Assembly: GCA_019055375.1 (NCBI GenBank)
Contig: JAHQIW010006963.1
Coordinates: 124,001 to 188,000 of the forward strand
Source of the DNA: Parelaphostrongylus tenuis
Lineage: Eukaryota > Nematoda > Chromadorea > Rhabditida > Metastrongylidae
DNA: 64,000 nt
Reading direction: 5' to 3'
Below, in pieces: positions 43,610 through 55,710 of this stretch; the stretch's first letter is position 1, and every line of letters starts with the position of its first letter. The position numbers and the translations under genes were made by a program. The notes under the pieces were generated by a model. It was given only the letters and a program-made list of their open reading frames with translations, had not been told where the DNA came from and did no database searches.

Positions 43610-44225
43610 GCTGAAAAAAAAATTGCAGTTCTGATGGTGTTCGTCAATTTTGAATTTTTTTTTTCAGTTAGCTGTAGCAGCGAAGAGAAAATCGCGTTTT
43701 TCTCTTCGAAGTTCACAGTGTGATTTGCACTTGTGTGCATTTGGTCCTTTCACAGGATCACAGAGTCTGGGTTTTTCACCAAAGTTTCAGTTATCATTCG
43801 ATAGCTTGAGCAGTGGTGATTTTAAATATATACTTAGGTTTTGAATTGAATAGCAAATGTAGGTTTTTTAAGCGCTGTAAAAAGGAGGAATAAAAACTGC
43901 GTTTTGCTTCCGGAGTGCTTTGCTTGCTTTGCTCTCGTTTATGCATGGTCTTACAATAGAGTTTTGGTAACCGTTCGATAGTTTGAAAAGTACAGATTCT
44001 GTTGGCCTTCTTCAACTGCTTTTTTAGTGCTCTGAAGCAAGGGAATTAAGATTACATTTCACACTCTGAGTGAACATCTAGTCTCTTGAGCCTTCTAAAA
44101 TAGTCTAGTCTTCGCAGTGGGTGTTTTGTGATTGCTATAGTGAAATTCGCACCCTAGAGACATAGAAGACCTTTTATTTAAAGTATTTGTTTAGGCATAA
44201 GCTCTCTCACAATATCAGCAACTAG
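43610..44225 (-). repeat. Tandem array, ~160 bp unit, minus orientation
   Basis: Units near 43,650, 43,820, 43,980 and 44,100 repeat the order TCGATAGCTTGA / TTAAGCGCTGTAA / TTTCACAC as on the minus strand of the 14.8 kb array. It begins about 30 bases after the RTE end. Confidence 0.55.
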
Positions 44226-44812
44226 CAGTTTTACAAAATTCTTCTTACACACATATCCAATTTCTCACAGTAACCTAGAAAGCAGACATAGTTACACGCG
44301 GTACAATTACATTACTTAAGATATGCAATGGCGCCAGTACAGATTGTAGCTTATATGGCATCATCATATTTTGTGAACTTGATACAGCAATCAATTCAGC
44401 ACATTGTCAAAGTATCAGGCTTCGATTGTCAGGAAAGAATAGATCACTACACCCAGACTATCAATAAAACTAGGATTTTCTGAAACAATGATAAAATGAA
44501 TAGCCTGCTATACTTACCAGTTCTCTTAACAAGACTGACTCTTTTTGGACAGAAATCTCCTGTAATCAGCAAGTTCCCATCTTTCTCGTGTGCACCATTA
44601 TATAATTTATTAGAAATGAACGATACCCTGCTATAAAAACTTGATTATAGTGAAAATTATCGATGACCTGGCATTGCATGCATCGTGCAGCAGCTTCTTT
44701 CGACATAATGTTCGTTGTTTTCTAATTTCCAGTACTATTATAACTCTTAAGTGTTGTTTGTAATAAAATATATCAAAACTGATCAATTTATATCACTATA
44801 TTTTTTGTACAA
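44226..44812. other. No gene recognised
   Basis: No frames above 60 codons and no assigned repeat. Confidence 0.4.
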
Positions 44813-44814
44813 CG

Positions 44815-45020
44815 CATTCACCTGTCGCATCACCTGTCTCCCGTTGATCGTCGAGTAAGTCGAGCGGGTACCAGCAACACTTCCATTTTTCGCTATCGCG
44901 TACAAGAGTAGCCCAGTGGGACCTCCTTGCTTTAGGGATTCGCTGAGCATCATATGTTTTTTCTACAGCTTTCGTGAAGAAATCGGACCAACGGGTCGGT
45001 GGTCTTCCTCTAATGCGCTT
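44815..45020 (-). mobile_element. 5'-truncated RTE copy (3' end only)
   Basis: Minus strand: CGCATTAGAGGAAGACCACCG, GATTTCTTCACGAAAGCTG, GATGCTCAGCGAATCCC, and the CAGGTGATGCGACAGGTGA tail. Same family as the 40 kb RTE, about 200 bases retained. Confidence 0.85.
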
Positions 45021-45239
45021 GACTCACTACGATTGACAAAATGCCAATATCACTGTAATATCGCAGTAAAAGAGAGCTATCCTTTCCAAACATAACGTTA
45101 CATTTTTCTTAAAAGCATACGAGTGTGTAAGGAAAATCTTAAAATATCGAAATATTACGGGAAACCCCAGACTTTTATCTAAAGCGATGAAAAAACCCTA
45201 ATCAAATATCAAAAATCAGCTGTTTGCACTGCGTATAAC

Positions 45240-45780
45240 TATAACAAGTGTCGGTCCCGAAAGGGTTAATGATATCAAACTGTTAGATGAATGGACATAG
45301 GATATCAACTATCCAGAATGGACGAGTCTTTCGATCAAAGAAGTCAGTAAGTTCACTTTTGAGCTTGGTGTGGCGCTTAAATTTCTTCCTTCGCGCGTGC
45401 TGCTTCAGGACACTCAAGAGATGATAATTTGTTGGAGAAATATCAGAGCTATACGTTGATAATGTACTATGACCCAGCCCAGTTTCTCGATATCGTGGCA
45501 AGTCGACTTTTCAATTCTATGTCGAGCGTTACTTTGGTGGAGGAAGTTTCAAAGTCGTTTCGGGAGCCGCTTTCGCACTATGTAGCTAAACTCTGGACAG
45601 CGTGGTCGTGGTCTCTCATTGAATGAGATTTACATGAGACATTACTCTGCGATTACATATATGGTAAGCGATGGTGGGCCGTATACAGATGTTATTAGAG
45701 CGTTCAATAACCAAGTTCGAAACAGAAAGAAGTGAATAAAACAATAGTGCGAAAGAAAGTATGAGACAACTTAATAAATT
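45240..45780 (-). mobile_element. Mariner-family transposon relic
   Basis: The right end (about 45,750-45,778) on the plus strand is GTGCGAAAGAAAGTATGAGA followed by CAACTTAATA, close to known mariner ends of the cecropia type. Minus-strand codons then give NARHRIEKS (the DNARPH block) and SSDISPTNYHLL (third catalytic Asp region, SPDLAPTDYHLF in relatives) with KKFKRHTKLKSELTDFFDRK. Only ~140 bases separate the end from the NAR block, so most of the transposase is deleted; the other end is not visible. Confidence 0.75.
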
Positions 45781-46525
45781 TATGCTAATGATTTCCAGTC
45801 ATTTGAAAAGGTGAGGATGTCTTGAGGCTAAAAACCCTTTCCAATACACAAAGTTTTGCATTCCCTCAAGAAACACTCTGATACTAATGAAACTTTGGGA
45901 ACATGAAACTTTAAATTTTTGCTAAAGCTGCAAAATGTCGGTGCAACAAGGATAATACAGTACCTTATATTACTTGTGTAAACGGATTGAGGTAGGATAC
46001 TCAAGAAACGTCACTGAATGGATTTCTTCCAATTAAAAGGTTTCCATGGTTGTTTTAAGTATGATCATTGGATGTTAGTTTTTGACTGTGAATGTCAAGA
46101 ATTTTTGGAGTATTTTAAAGGAGATCTGCTTTAGTTACAGTTTTATGTCGTTTCGCAAAACTGAAGTTTACAGGACTGAATTGTTATTTTGATTGCTATG
46201 CACAAGGTTCTCAACCTCTGCTCATCATTATTGCGTAAGAAATAGAATATTGAAAAGTCAATTTCTGGGTAAAGATTATGTTCTGTGGAAAAGAAACTGC
46301 TCAGTTTGTTGATTTTGACTGGTGGAAAAGGGCGTGAGTTGAGCATCGTTAAAGACGCCAAATCTTCCTTGAACCTGTAATCCATTAGTTATTGAGTGAC
46401 CGAATCGCTAAGTTTCCCATTCGTTCCTACCGCGGGTCAGAGCCGTTAAAAAGGATTCTCTTCATAGAAGAACTGGAAAGTCAAATGTTGGTACAGTATT
46501 TTTTTTCATTAGTTTTTGGCGTAGA
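45781..46525. other. No gene recognised
   Basis: The minus frame 46,143-46,385 has no domain or splice context. Confidence 0.4.
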
Positions 46526-46529
46526 GGTG

Positions 46530-46790
46530 CTTTTAAGACAGTGATTGGTGGTGCCCTCCCGCATGCCGCATCCTAGGCTCACTAAGCTTTCTATCCGTCC
46601 AGGTTCGATAAATTTCTAGTAAACATAATCACTAAGAGGATAGTAGAAGTGAACCGAAGCAATCGCAAGTTACCGCAAGTTATCCTAAAGCCCAGATATG
46701 TATTCAGACACCTCTAACTATGTTGATGAAGTCAAATGGATGGCACATCCCTGAGGAGTGCTCATCGCTGATAACGTTGATCTTTTCATC
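46530..46790 (+). mobile_element. S1 SINE, diverged
   Basis: Keeps GATATGTATTCAGACACC, TGATGAAGTCAAATGGATGG, CACATCCCTGAGG and a CTGATAACGTTGATCTTT end. Confidence 0.55.
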
Positions 46791-46794
46791 ATAT

Positions 46795-47515
46795 AGTCCC
46801 TCAAAATTTTGCCGTGGGCGTGGATTGTTCTTTGTTAGACATCCAAACGGAAGTCACCAACACCTTCTCATCGTGAATATCCGTGTTGGTGAATAAGAAC
46901 GTAAAGGGTGTGATAAAGCGGTCATTTATTAGATCCTAATATAACTATAGTTCCCAAAAGCAATTTTTCAAAATTATCTTGGGCAGTAATATTCGTCAAT
47001 TTAGGTCGACGTCGTACCATTGTTAAAATTTGTCGATTGCCGAGTGTCGAACATTGTTCTACCAGAATTTGTTTCTAATGATGTTCGACTGATATCAGCA
47101 TATCGAACGAAAATGACAAAAGTGTTATGAATGCAGTGATTAATGAATATTCCTTTGAAACTACTCTTTTACATGAGCTCCACATTTTGACCAATGTTTT
47201 AGAAGCTAGTCGTTTACTTACATTTACCATGTGCTTATCTGCCTTATTGTGAGTTCTTATTTTTATGCTTTTTGCTTTTTTTTTCCAAAGAGGTTTCCAC
47301 GGCGGAGGTCTTTCTCTGTGTATTCAACATTGTCGGGTATTGAACAGCACAATCTGAGTACATGTTTTTCATCTGTTTTTCCATAAATTTTCTTACTTTA
47401 AGATTTTGTTCTATTAGGCAAGACAATTTTGATGCGTGAAAATGCAACATGTTTACTTGAATACTTGGGCGGCCTGTCTTCATTGATAGTTCAAGCTCCA
47501 GCATACTTCCCATTC
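46795..47515. other. No gene recognised
   Basis: The minus frame 47,244-47,513 (MGSMLELELSMKT..) is Lys/Met-rich without motifs. Confidence 0.4.
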
Positions 47516-47519
47516 GTTT

Positions 47520-49550
47520 CTCTCTCGCGCAGTTGTCCTCCTTCGTGGAGGTCTAGCTCGAACATGGCGATGTACACACCGCCCATTCTGTGATTCCAGA
47601 CTCGATGTCATCTGGGGATTCAAATGGCTTATATTAGCCGCAGGCACGACCGCTCATAGTTTAAGCGGTCTTCCAAGAGTACGCTTGCATTTTCTTGAAG
47701 TCCACTCCACAGTTCTTTACGTCCATCTGTCATCTGTACTTCTTATTATGTGACCTAATCATCTATATTTCGCTATTGTGTAGATTTTTCCGTATCACAA
47801 AGACGGAATAGTTTTCGAAGAACCAAGCTGCACAATCCGACTAAACGTCAAGAGCGCCAAAAATTTGAGAATATATCGTCAAACGCTCTGTGAACTGCTG
47901 GCAATAGTCTTGACTGGGCTTGATTATCAGCCCACGTCTCTACTGATTAACAGAACGCTCTAAAAACTGTTGAATCGACAAGGTGAGCACTGAGTTTAGG
48001 GTCCGCTTTTTAGTTCATGACTTCTTTAAAAAGCCCGAATGTGGTCCACGTGTCCAAATCTTTTTAATATTGTTCTCCATGTTCACTGAACTTCCAAGGG
48101 ACACCTACGATGTGATCTTCTCAATCAGAGAACCATTCAGTTCAATTTTGTTCACCTTTGCACCATGAGTTATTTATGAACTAGGTATTCCCTATTGATA
48201 CGTAATTTGATCTTCTTTCCGGCTTCCTTTAATTCCTTTGACATCGTCTCTGCTTGAACTCTGTCTTCGTTGCTTGGCCCAATCATTATTCCCGCTTCGT
48301 TGAGTTATTATCATCATCTCTGCTTCACTGACACATATCGAAAAGATAGCGATGTCATCCACTATGAAACGTGGTTTGCTAGGAGTTTCACATTACTACG
48401 TAAACTTTTCTTGTTTTAATCAAACGAATTCATTATCCATCGTGGTGCAGCAGTGAATAGCTTTGACGATACCGTGTGGCCTGGTAAAACCCCTTTTTCC
48501 ATGGGTGTGAAGAGAAGTCGATGAAAATCTATATTCTTATGCTGCAATTTCGATAGCAGTCAGCTTATGCTCGTATATACGACGGATGTATACCTTGATC
48601 GTCGAGCTCTGCCAGGATTACAATCGATTTGACGCTGTTAAACATCAACTCACACGCATAAGTTCTAGAACAAGAGGTATACAGTACCTCCGACAGACCT
48701 CAATGACTTGTGGCATGGCACGACTTCGATGTGGTCCATGTAATGTATGTAATCTTTTTCGAATTCTGCTCGCTGAACTGGGTGCCCTCATTAGAGATCT
48801 TCGATATGTACCAAAGGACGATCTTCCTGAAGAGCTTGCAGAGTACACTCAACAAGCATATTGTGCGGTAGTTAGGAAGACTCCTACTGTCACCCTTCTT
48901 GGGTACATAACTGCGCGTGTTGTCCTCTACTGGTCTAGGATTTTTCCCCGCTGAAGATATGATGCAATACATCTTGCGAGTACGTGCAGATTATGGTCAC
49001 CAGCTCTAAGGAAATCAGCAATGGTATCATCAGGTCCTGGAGTGTGTCTCCTTCATGCTTTCAGTCACAAACCAAACTTCAGAGATTAGATGCGTTTGTG
49101 GTTTCTCGCATGTGAAGATTTGAGGTTCAATATGGGGACTATAGAACAAAAATGATGGTATAGAACTTTTCAGTTATCAGTTATACTTCATAGCATGAAG
49201 TGATTATGATCCCATCTACATTCATCAGCGGATTTCCGAGATAGCGACGGAATTTCTTCAGACTAGATCTTCTTTGTACGGCTTTTTAGTAGCATTTTTT
49301 CCCATATCGATGTAAGCCCGCTGAAAAAATCTTCTACAACTAGCTTTTATTATCAGCCTAGTAAAGCCTAGTAAGATGTATTGCAGAGGGATCAAACTCC
49401 AGTTTTTTCTCTTCTTGAACAATTCCTTAGTGGTAGTGGAGATGCGATCTGAACTTCTTGTTTGGGGAGCTGGTGCTAGTTCGACACAGGTTTTAAGTCC
49501 ATTAGGAAGCAGGTTGTAGTCTTTAGTTGGTTGCCCTTCATCTGTCACTC
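47520..49550 (-). mobile_element. RTE relic, second lineage
   Basis: From right to left on the minus strand: linker codons STTTKELFKKRKNWSL and KASCRRFFQRAYIDM (49,548-49,258), RT fingers KKGDSRSLPNYRTICLLSVL (about 48,900-48,840), EVCRRYCIPLVLELM (48,720-48,660), an IVDDIAIFS motif C remnant near 48,360, and the C-terminal block down to 47,540 matching the 33.4 kb relic. Frames change repeatedly. Confidence 0.75.
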
Positions 49551-49583
49551 ATACGAGGGGAGGATTTTGTTGAGATGGCGTAG

Positions 49584-49660
49584 TAGTCCTTATTCTTCTA
49601 GGATTTTCTCTATTATGCATAATAGTCCTTATTCTTCTGGGATATTCTCTATTATGTTAA
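49584..49660 (+). repeat. 39 bp tandem duplication
   Basis: TAGTCCTTATTCTTCTAGG starts at 49,584 and recurs as TAGTCCTTATTCTTCTGGG at 49,623, with similar TTTCTCTATTATG ends. It lies just outside the RTE relic. Confidence 0.85.
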
Positions 49661-49854
49661 ATGCTCTTGAGAAATACATTGTCGAGTCAGTTTACATTAT
49701 CAAGCTGTCAATCAATGTGTATAGAATATTGTCTTGTGTAGAATTCGACACAGTAACGTTTTCGTCGTTGCTATAAAGCAGATTTAAGCGTGAGTTGATG
49801 CGTTTATAGAAATGAAAATCGTAAATGCGCCTAATAATGTTGAGTGATGTGCAA

Positions 49855-49945
49855 AACTTGGACATCAGCGAGACTCGAATTTGCAATTTACTCTTTGCGT
49901 GCGCTCGTGCTATCCAACTGCTCTACCGACGCCTGTTTTGCCACC
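49855..49945 (-). mobile_element. tRNA-derived SINE, family S2, reverse copy
   Basis: Plus strand shows GAGACTCGAATTTGC (box B reversed) and CCAACTGCTCTACCGACGCC (box A reversed). Confidence 0.6.
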
Positions 49946-49979
49946 ATACTTTCTATGTTGTAGCGTAGAAAGAGTACTG

Positions 49980-50105
49980 ACAAAGCAGACACCGGTAGTG
50001 CGGTTAAGCACGCGCTCCCGGAAGGCGTGAAGTGCAGGTTCGAGTCGCGCTTGACGTCAAAGTTTTGCACATCACTTAACTTCATTGGGTATATCCTTAA
50101 TATCA
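49980..50105 (+). mobile_element. tRNA-derived SINE, family S2, plus copy
   Basis: CACCGGTAGTGCGGTTAAGC (box A side), AGGTTCGAGTCGCG (box B) and the family tail GTCAAAGTTTTGCACATCAC. Head to head with the copy at 49,855. Confidence 0.7.
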
Positions 50106-50289
50106 TACCATCGCTTAAGACGGTTAGATAAAAGAACACTAAAATAATAACAATGTGAAGATATGAAAAAAACTGGAGTGCGTAAAAAGTCCTGATATTT
50201 CCTTCAGATATTTCAACAGTAAAGAGATACTGCATGAACAATTGAATTTATTTATTTGAAGAAAAATTACGTTCACTAAATCACCTATT

Positions 50290-51375
50290 GCAACAATAAA
50301 CGAAAAGGTTCATAACATATTCTAAAAATTTTCCCCTTTGGCCTCTGTACATTTGAGAAGTCGCTTGCAAAGATTTTTAAGATTTTTAAGGATGCTCGCA
50401 CACGTCTCCACCGTGAATCCGTCTCAAGCGCGTGTCAAAGTCGCCTTTAGGGGCGTCTACGTTAGTGTAGCAAGTAGGTGAAAATTTTTCCTCCAGTGTG
50501 GACCGCAGGGAGTACGGATCACACGAATCGCACTATTTGGTTAAGAATTGTCGAGTTTGACGACCAAATGCCGTTGTCTCAAAAGCCTGGAAATACCTCT
50601 TGACAGATTGCAGTCGTTGAACTTGACGAATACACAGGAGCCCAGTCCTGCTAGAGCATAAATCCGTCGACGCCAAAGTGTTGACTACTCCAGTCTCCAA
50701 TACGCCTCGTAATCTTGCTGCTGATAATTGGCATATTTAATTTCGACGTTTCCGTCGATAAAGACCAACGATGTTTTTCCTGTGGCGCACATATCGGGTA
50801 AAATCATCATAGGTGCCGGAAAATAACTGGGCCCATTGTTTTTGTAATTACAAAGTTCTGCTGACCCTTTTTGGAAATTGACTCAATTTTGCCGCTTTTG
50901 TAATAAACCACCATGGATGTTTTTTCAACCGTAAAAGGCATCTACGACGAACGAGCAACAGCTATAGAACGAATCATTTGACGAGCGTTTGAGAACCGTT
51001 TTCCTTCCATAATTTTGTTCATCTTGACTGTGCAGCTTCAGCTTAATTTTCACAATGTTTTAGACGCTCTACTCGCTGTTTTCGGGCTTCTCGAGCCGTT
51101 TTGCGCATTGTAGCTCCGATTTCGTTGGACTTCGCAGCGAATCTTTTGAATGTTTTCCGGAGTAAGCGGGATGGTTGGACGAATTCTTCGAGGACGGTTC
51201 TTAATCCCTCCAGTCTCTTTAGCACACGTTTTATGGCTTTGTGGACATTTACTAATTTGAATCCGGTCGATCTTAACGATGTCGGCCGTTTTCATTCCTG
51301 TCTTGTGCAGCTCAAGTGCTGCTATACGTTGATGTTTAGAACCTATAACCTGAGCACACTTGAAAGTAGACAAAT
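50290..51375 (-). mobile_element. Tc1/mariner-type transposon relic
   Basis: The start of the transposase is at 51,373: helix-turn-helix region SKHQRIAALELHKTGM.., IKNRPRRIRP and TPENIQKIRCEVQRN. Downstream pieces include CATGKTSLVFIDG near 50,790, QDWAP near 50,650 and WSSNSTILNQIV near 50,550, where relatives have the catalytic SPDLNP block. The element continues to about 50,300 (AKGENF). The terminal repeats are not resolved. Confidence 0.75.
51050..51373 (-). pseudogene. Tc1/mariner transposase N-terminal frame
   Basis: A 107-codon frame with the DNA-binding half of the transposase; a second frame (51,225-51,043, MLKRLEGLRT..) overlaps. The catalytic half continues downstream only in broken pieces, so the enzyme is inactive. 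Confidence 0.7.
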
Positions 51376-51479
51376 AAATAAAGCAGATTCTAGACTAAAA
51401 TTGAACAAAGAATCTAATAAATTTATCAGCATTCATAAAAAATCATAGATGCTGAAAATAACAAAATATAAATTTTCAT

Positions 51480-52085
51480 AACCTTTCACATATCTTGTAC
51501 AAGTAATGCAAGGTACAAGGCAAAAATGTTAGAAACTCTAAATGAGCTTGATAAAGAGTATGACTAGTGATGATGTTAATATTCCCTCAGTAATTGGCGA
51601 ACTCCAATAAAAGAACCAGTTGTGAACCGTTGTAAAGGTACAGACATAGTGTGTTGGTAGCGCGCCTTTGCCGTAATCGTGGTGCAAAGATGCAAAACGT
51701 CTCAGAAACTTTGGATTTATTCATGGATTATACTTTGTCTGTTTTGCGGGAGTCTTTAGCCGGCCATACACTTGCCACATTCATCTATGTAGGCTCTTAA
51801 ATGCGCAATTGCTAAAATATCAGCCAGTGTTGAATAAACTTCTCCATAGCAACTATGTGTCGCAAGAAACCAGCTTAATCCATGCTCATAAATACTTTTT
51901 CGCTATTCATTGAGATTGCACACTAATATAATGAAACTCTTTTCCGACTGTCCAATTTTGCGGTGTACCTTCGGAGTCGCATCGAGTCTATTCCAAGGAA
52001 GGTAGCACTGTTTGAATAGAGTAGCATTAGTAGACAGTACTCATTACAAAGGGCGTTATTGAGTGATTGTCTAATGACAAAGGGA
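51480..52085. other. No gene recognised
   Basis: No coding or repeat signal identified. Confidence 0.4.
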
Positions 52086-52089
52086 ATAC

Positions 52090-52945
52090 AGCATGAATCG
52101 ACGGATGTGGACGATTTGAACTTCTACAGCCCTACGTGGCCGGTTTCCCAAATCACTCTTTTATAGCGCTCTCGCATTCAGAAAAAAAATTATGTTTCAT
52201 ATCCTCGTGCGTCTTCATTTCTATACTCCGCATTTCGCTGGAAACACAAAAAGCATAGCAACATGTGGAGAAATTTACACAGTATTCTAGTCATTCGCTT
52301 TGTCTGGAGTTTCTCTATAAAGGAAGAAAAATCACAATTGAACAATAACATGTCAAGTGCGATCAATCGTCCCGCATCGCCCCGCCCCGTGAAATGGCTG
52401 GTAAATAAGACCGCCGAAAATGTAAAGCTCGATCCTATTTCCACTGTTAAAGGTACTACCAGAAAACAAGCACAACGTTTGAATCATTGATACTTACGAT
52501 ATCGAATGATTACTTATAGTTTAAAAAAGAGCTCTGTCCGTGTGAAGTGTAAGGCACAAAACTTTTCGGATCTTTTCTAGAATTCTACAGCATCTGGGGG
52601 AGGGGGCGGAGAATCCAGTGGCTGAGCTACGGAGCACACTCATGAAAAGGCAGGCTCAGATATCAATCGATGGCTTTGAAGTGAAGTGTATTTGATTAAG
52701 AATTGTTTCTCCATTTTGAAAAAAACAAATTAAACGTCTGACTCTAACACTAGAAGATTTTCTCTACACGCTCATGTGCTTTTTGTGCCCTCAGCGAAGT
52801 AATGTTTGAAATGCGTAGCCGATGTAAAACATAATTTTATTTGAAATCTTACAGCGTTATAAAAGGGTCTTTACAAAAAAGCTGCTACTAAAAGCGCTAG
52901 CTTGAGATCTAAGCTTTCGAATGATTAGTAACACTCTTTAGGAAA
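52090..52945. mobile_element. Foldback-type DNA element, second copy
   Basis: Left arm blocks CTACAGCCCTACGTGGCCGG and TTTTATAGCGCTC; interior AACAATAACATGTCAAGTGC and CGCCCCGCCCCGTG match the interior of the 4.36 kb element (minus). Right arm ACGCTCATGTGCTTTTTG through TACAGCGTTATAAAAGG to TTCGAATGATTAGTAACACTC. The outer ends are less well paired than in the first copy. Confidence 0.6.
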
Positions 52946-53175
52946 ACTTCCTGTTCAGCGTAAAATATTATATTTAGAATGCTGCAAAATTTTAGAAAAT
53001 ATCCAACTTTCCTTACTCCTACAGCGTTATCAAAAGAGATTTTCGGAAAAAGAAGCACTTTTTTGAATTTTTTGGAATGTATGCTATCGCATGAGTGATA
53101 GCACTCTATGCAACGAGTTTTTTTCATAAAAATATCAGCAAGAAGAAAAAAACTTAGACTGTTAGACTTGAACAA
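52946..53175 (-). repeat. Additional tandem-array unit
   Basis: TACAGCGTTATCAAAAGAGA and GCTATCGCATGAGTGATAGC fit one more unit of the array family next to the foldback element. Confidence 0.45.
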
Positions 53176-53539
53176 TCACTTGCGACGATCTACCGATGTT
53201 CGAGTCGAACTTATCATCCTCTCAGATACGTCTGGTATAAGCATTAAGGCTCAGGAAGTATGGAAGGCTTGCTGACCCACGGGCTTGTGATTGAATCCAC
53301 GGTCACTTGTATACTGCAGATGTATTGATTGAGGTAGAAGAGGAATGGAGGGGCATTTACTCTTAACAAAACAATACACTATGAATATTTGATCAATAAA
53401 AGCATCCAATACTTGTAGTGTTACACTTCGTTTTTTTCTACAGTGGATAGGTTGCTGGGTACGGGCGTCACAGTGACACTAATGCCATTCAATAGAGCCA
53501 CTAAGATTTGCTTAATCTTAACCTTAGCCATCCAAATTT

Positions 53540-53800
53540 GTTATCTACGCAGTAAGTGCCACACGACTTATTGAGAAGCTCTCTCCGATTTAGAAGACCT
53601 GGGAACTATTCACACCGACTATTCCAGTACCAGCTTTCGACTAAAGAGAATAGATTCACCCACCGTGTGTCGACATTTCTAAAATAAGCCAAAATCTTCA
53701 AACTGTTAACCAATCTGCACGATATGCTTCTGAAAGCTCTGTGGATGACGGATGTGAAGAAACCATGCGACGGCAAATCCGCATCTGGGATCCGCAAATT
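53540..53800 (+). mobile_element. Repeat family S3, diverged
   Basis: AATCTTCAAACTGTTAACCAA and GATGTGAAGAAACCATGCGA align with the S3 body at 32,900-32,970. The 53,606-53,914 minus and 53,741-53,959 plus frames cross it and are probably incidental. Confidence 0.45.
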
Positions 53801-54032
53801 TTGAATGAGACCTTTGGAAAAGTGCTCGCTATGACTGCCAAACTGATTCAACATCGCTATTTGAGTTATCTTCTTAACTACGGCGTTTCTACAATAAAAA
53901 ATGTCTTTAATCACTCCAAGTGCACGTCCCTTCTAATACTTCCTTTCACAGAAAATTAACGCCCCATCTAATTGTTCATAGGATAACTGTAATCGATAGC
54001 TTGACATACGCTCTAATCGTTTGTATTTACAG

Positions 54033-54238
54033 TACTTAAAATGAGCTTCGGCTCTATGACGCAACCAGTGTCGGCATCTTCAGATGGCAATCTTGCGAAG
54101 TCAGTGATGACCTCACGATTACGCAATGGTCATGATTGCAGTCCTCAACGAAATGGAAGAACTAGCCACCGGATGGCCACGAGGACGTTCACAAATACAG
54201 CCGCCACATCGTATCCGAGGCAACACGATAGCTGTTGA
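54033..54238 (+). CDS. Possible first exon or small gene
   Basis: The acceptor TTTGTATTTACAG ends at 54,032, eight bases before ATG (54,041). A 65-codon frame starts MSFGSMTQPVSASSDG and is Ser/Thr/Arg-rich to TGA. A second frame from about 54,136 (MVMIAVLNEMEELATGWPRG..) is open as well, to 54,276. No domain, and I cannot say which frame, if any, is used. Confidence 0.3.
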
Positions 54239-54279
54239 TGGTCAGTGCTATCTACCGATGCGATAGACATCTAGCTGTG

Positions 54280-55700
54280 GTTATGTTTGAGGCGTGATCT
54301 CTTCTGAATCGAATTGTCATTCGGAAGAGATCTTCTTGGTATGATCTGTCGGTGTTGGTGCTGATGGGATTCCGTGACATACGTTGCGGCAAGACACCTT
54401 CTTCAGAGCCTCAATGTATTTATGTAATAATAACCATATAATTACAAAGTGTTCAGATATGAACGAAGCTTGAAACCTCAGGTACTTTCAACCCGCGATA
54501 TCACCGTTTCCGGAAGCTCACTACATTCTTCCAATACGCCGTCGAGACTCTCGCTCTGCCTTTATCACGTGTACTGATCTGCTCGGTAGCTCTTAGCAAT
54601 CTCCGTCAACGGATCTGATGCAGGAAGCACAAAACGGCAGAAACACTATCCACATCATTCGATGAATTATCTATAGTACTAATAAAGCAACGAAGCCTCT
54701 AAAACGTTTCTTCAAAAGTAATTTACATTCCCGGAATTCCTTGATAAGTATTTGCCATCACGGGTACATAGATATGATATGCAATACGAGCGAAAACGTT
54801 GACTTCCACATAGCAAACTTAATCTCGTCGTTTTTTCAATTTCTGATGACGGCTAGTGCATGAGACGACGGTGATTTTCTATTATTTTTATTGCCCTTAG
54901 AATTGTAAAATTCTTTCTTAAAAAGTTTTGTGACGTAGTGAATATAAATTTTTTTTTGGATTTTCACCCATTTGCGAAATGAAGCAGTTCTTAAATTCAC
55001 TATCACAGGTTTGCCGATGTAGATTGGGAGCAATTTTCTAAAAAAAAAGTTCTGTACTCTTATAAATCATACAAACACTTGTCACACGGTTTGACGTCAG
55101 CACCGTCTATAAACAAAGACTTAATGGTGGCATACTCCTTTAGAATTTGGTCATCCACTCATTGGAAGTCCCTGATTGATCTCACACAGGAAATAACGAT
55201 GAGATAACAGAAACTAGGAAAAACACTGGTGCCTTCTCTGCCAACCACTAACGCGTTCACACAGCTGCTTTACATCTGCTGCTGATTTCAACCATTGATA
55301 ACGATGAAGACGATAACAGCGACAATCGGTCAACAAGAAACCACCAGCTGTTAATAACCAACCACCTGTTGAATAACGATACCTATTGAATTGTAGCACT
55401 CATCGCCATGACAGATGTACGCCAGAAGAAGCGACTATTCGATGTTGATACGCGATTACGGTAGTGGTGCACAAAATGGAGTTGGACTGTCTTGACATTA
55501 CAAGGAGTTCTAGCGTAATCTAGATGAATTTTATTGAGAACAGCTACTATAGACAGACTATAGGACTAAACACAAAAAAGTCAGCAGTATTTTTCTGCCT
55601 TTCCAATATAGTATACACCCATAGGCCTGTGAACCTCAATCTGAATCGAACATGAAATGAATATTAACTGGTTTACATCAAAGTTTTACATTTGTTTCGT
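54280..55700. other. No gene recognised
   Basis: Short frames only (54,836-55,033 and 55,214-55,399, both minus). Confidence 0.4.
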
Positions 55701-55710
55701 TCGTTTGCAG

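Noticed and set aside
52263..52490. 75-codon frame with a resemblance to a minus frame at 4686-4880
   Set aside because: The shared sequence is the interior of the foldback element, not a protein family.
54340..54400. GTGCTGATGGG near a GAGATC inverted repeat
   Set aside because: It lacks CUGANGA and GAAA, so it is not a ribozyme core.
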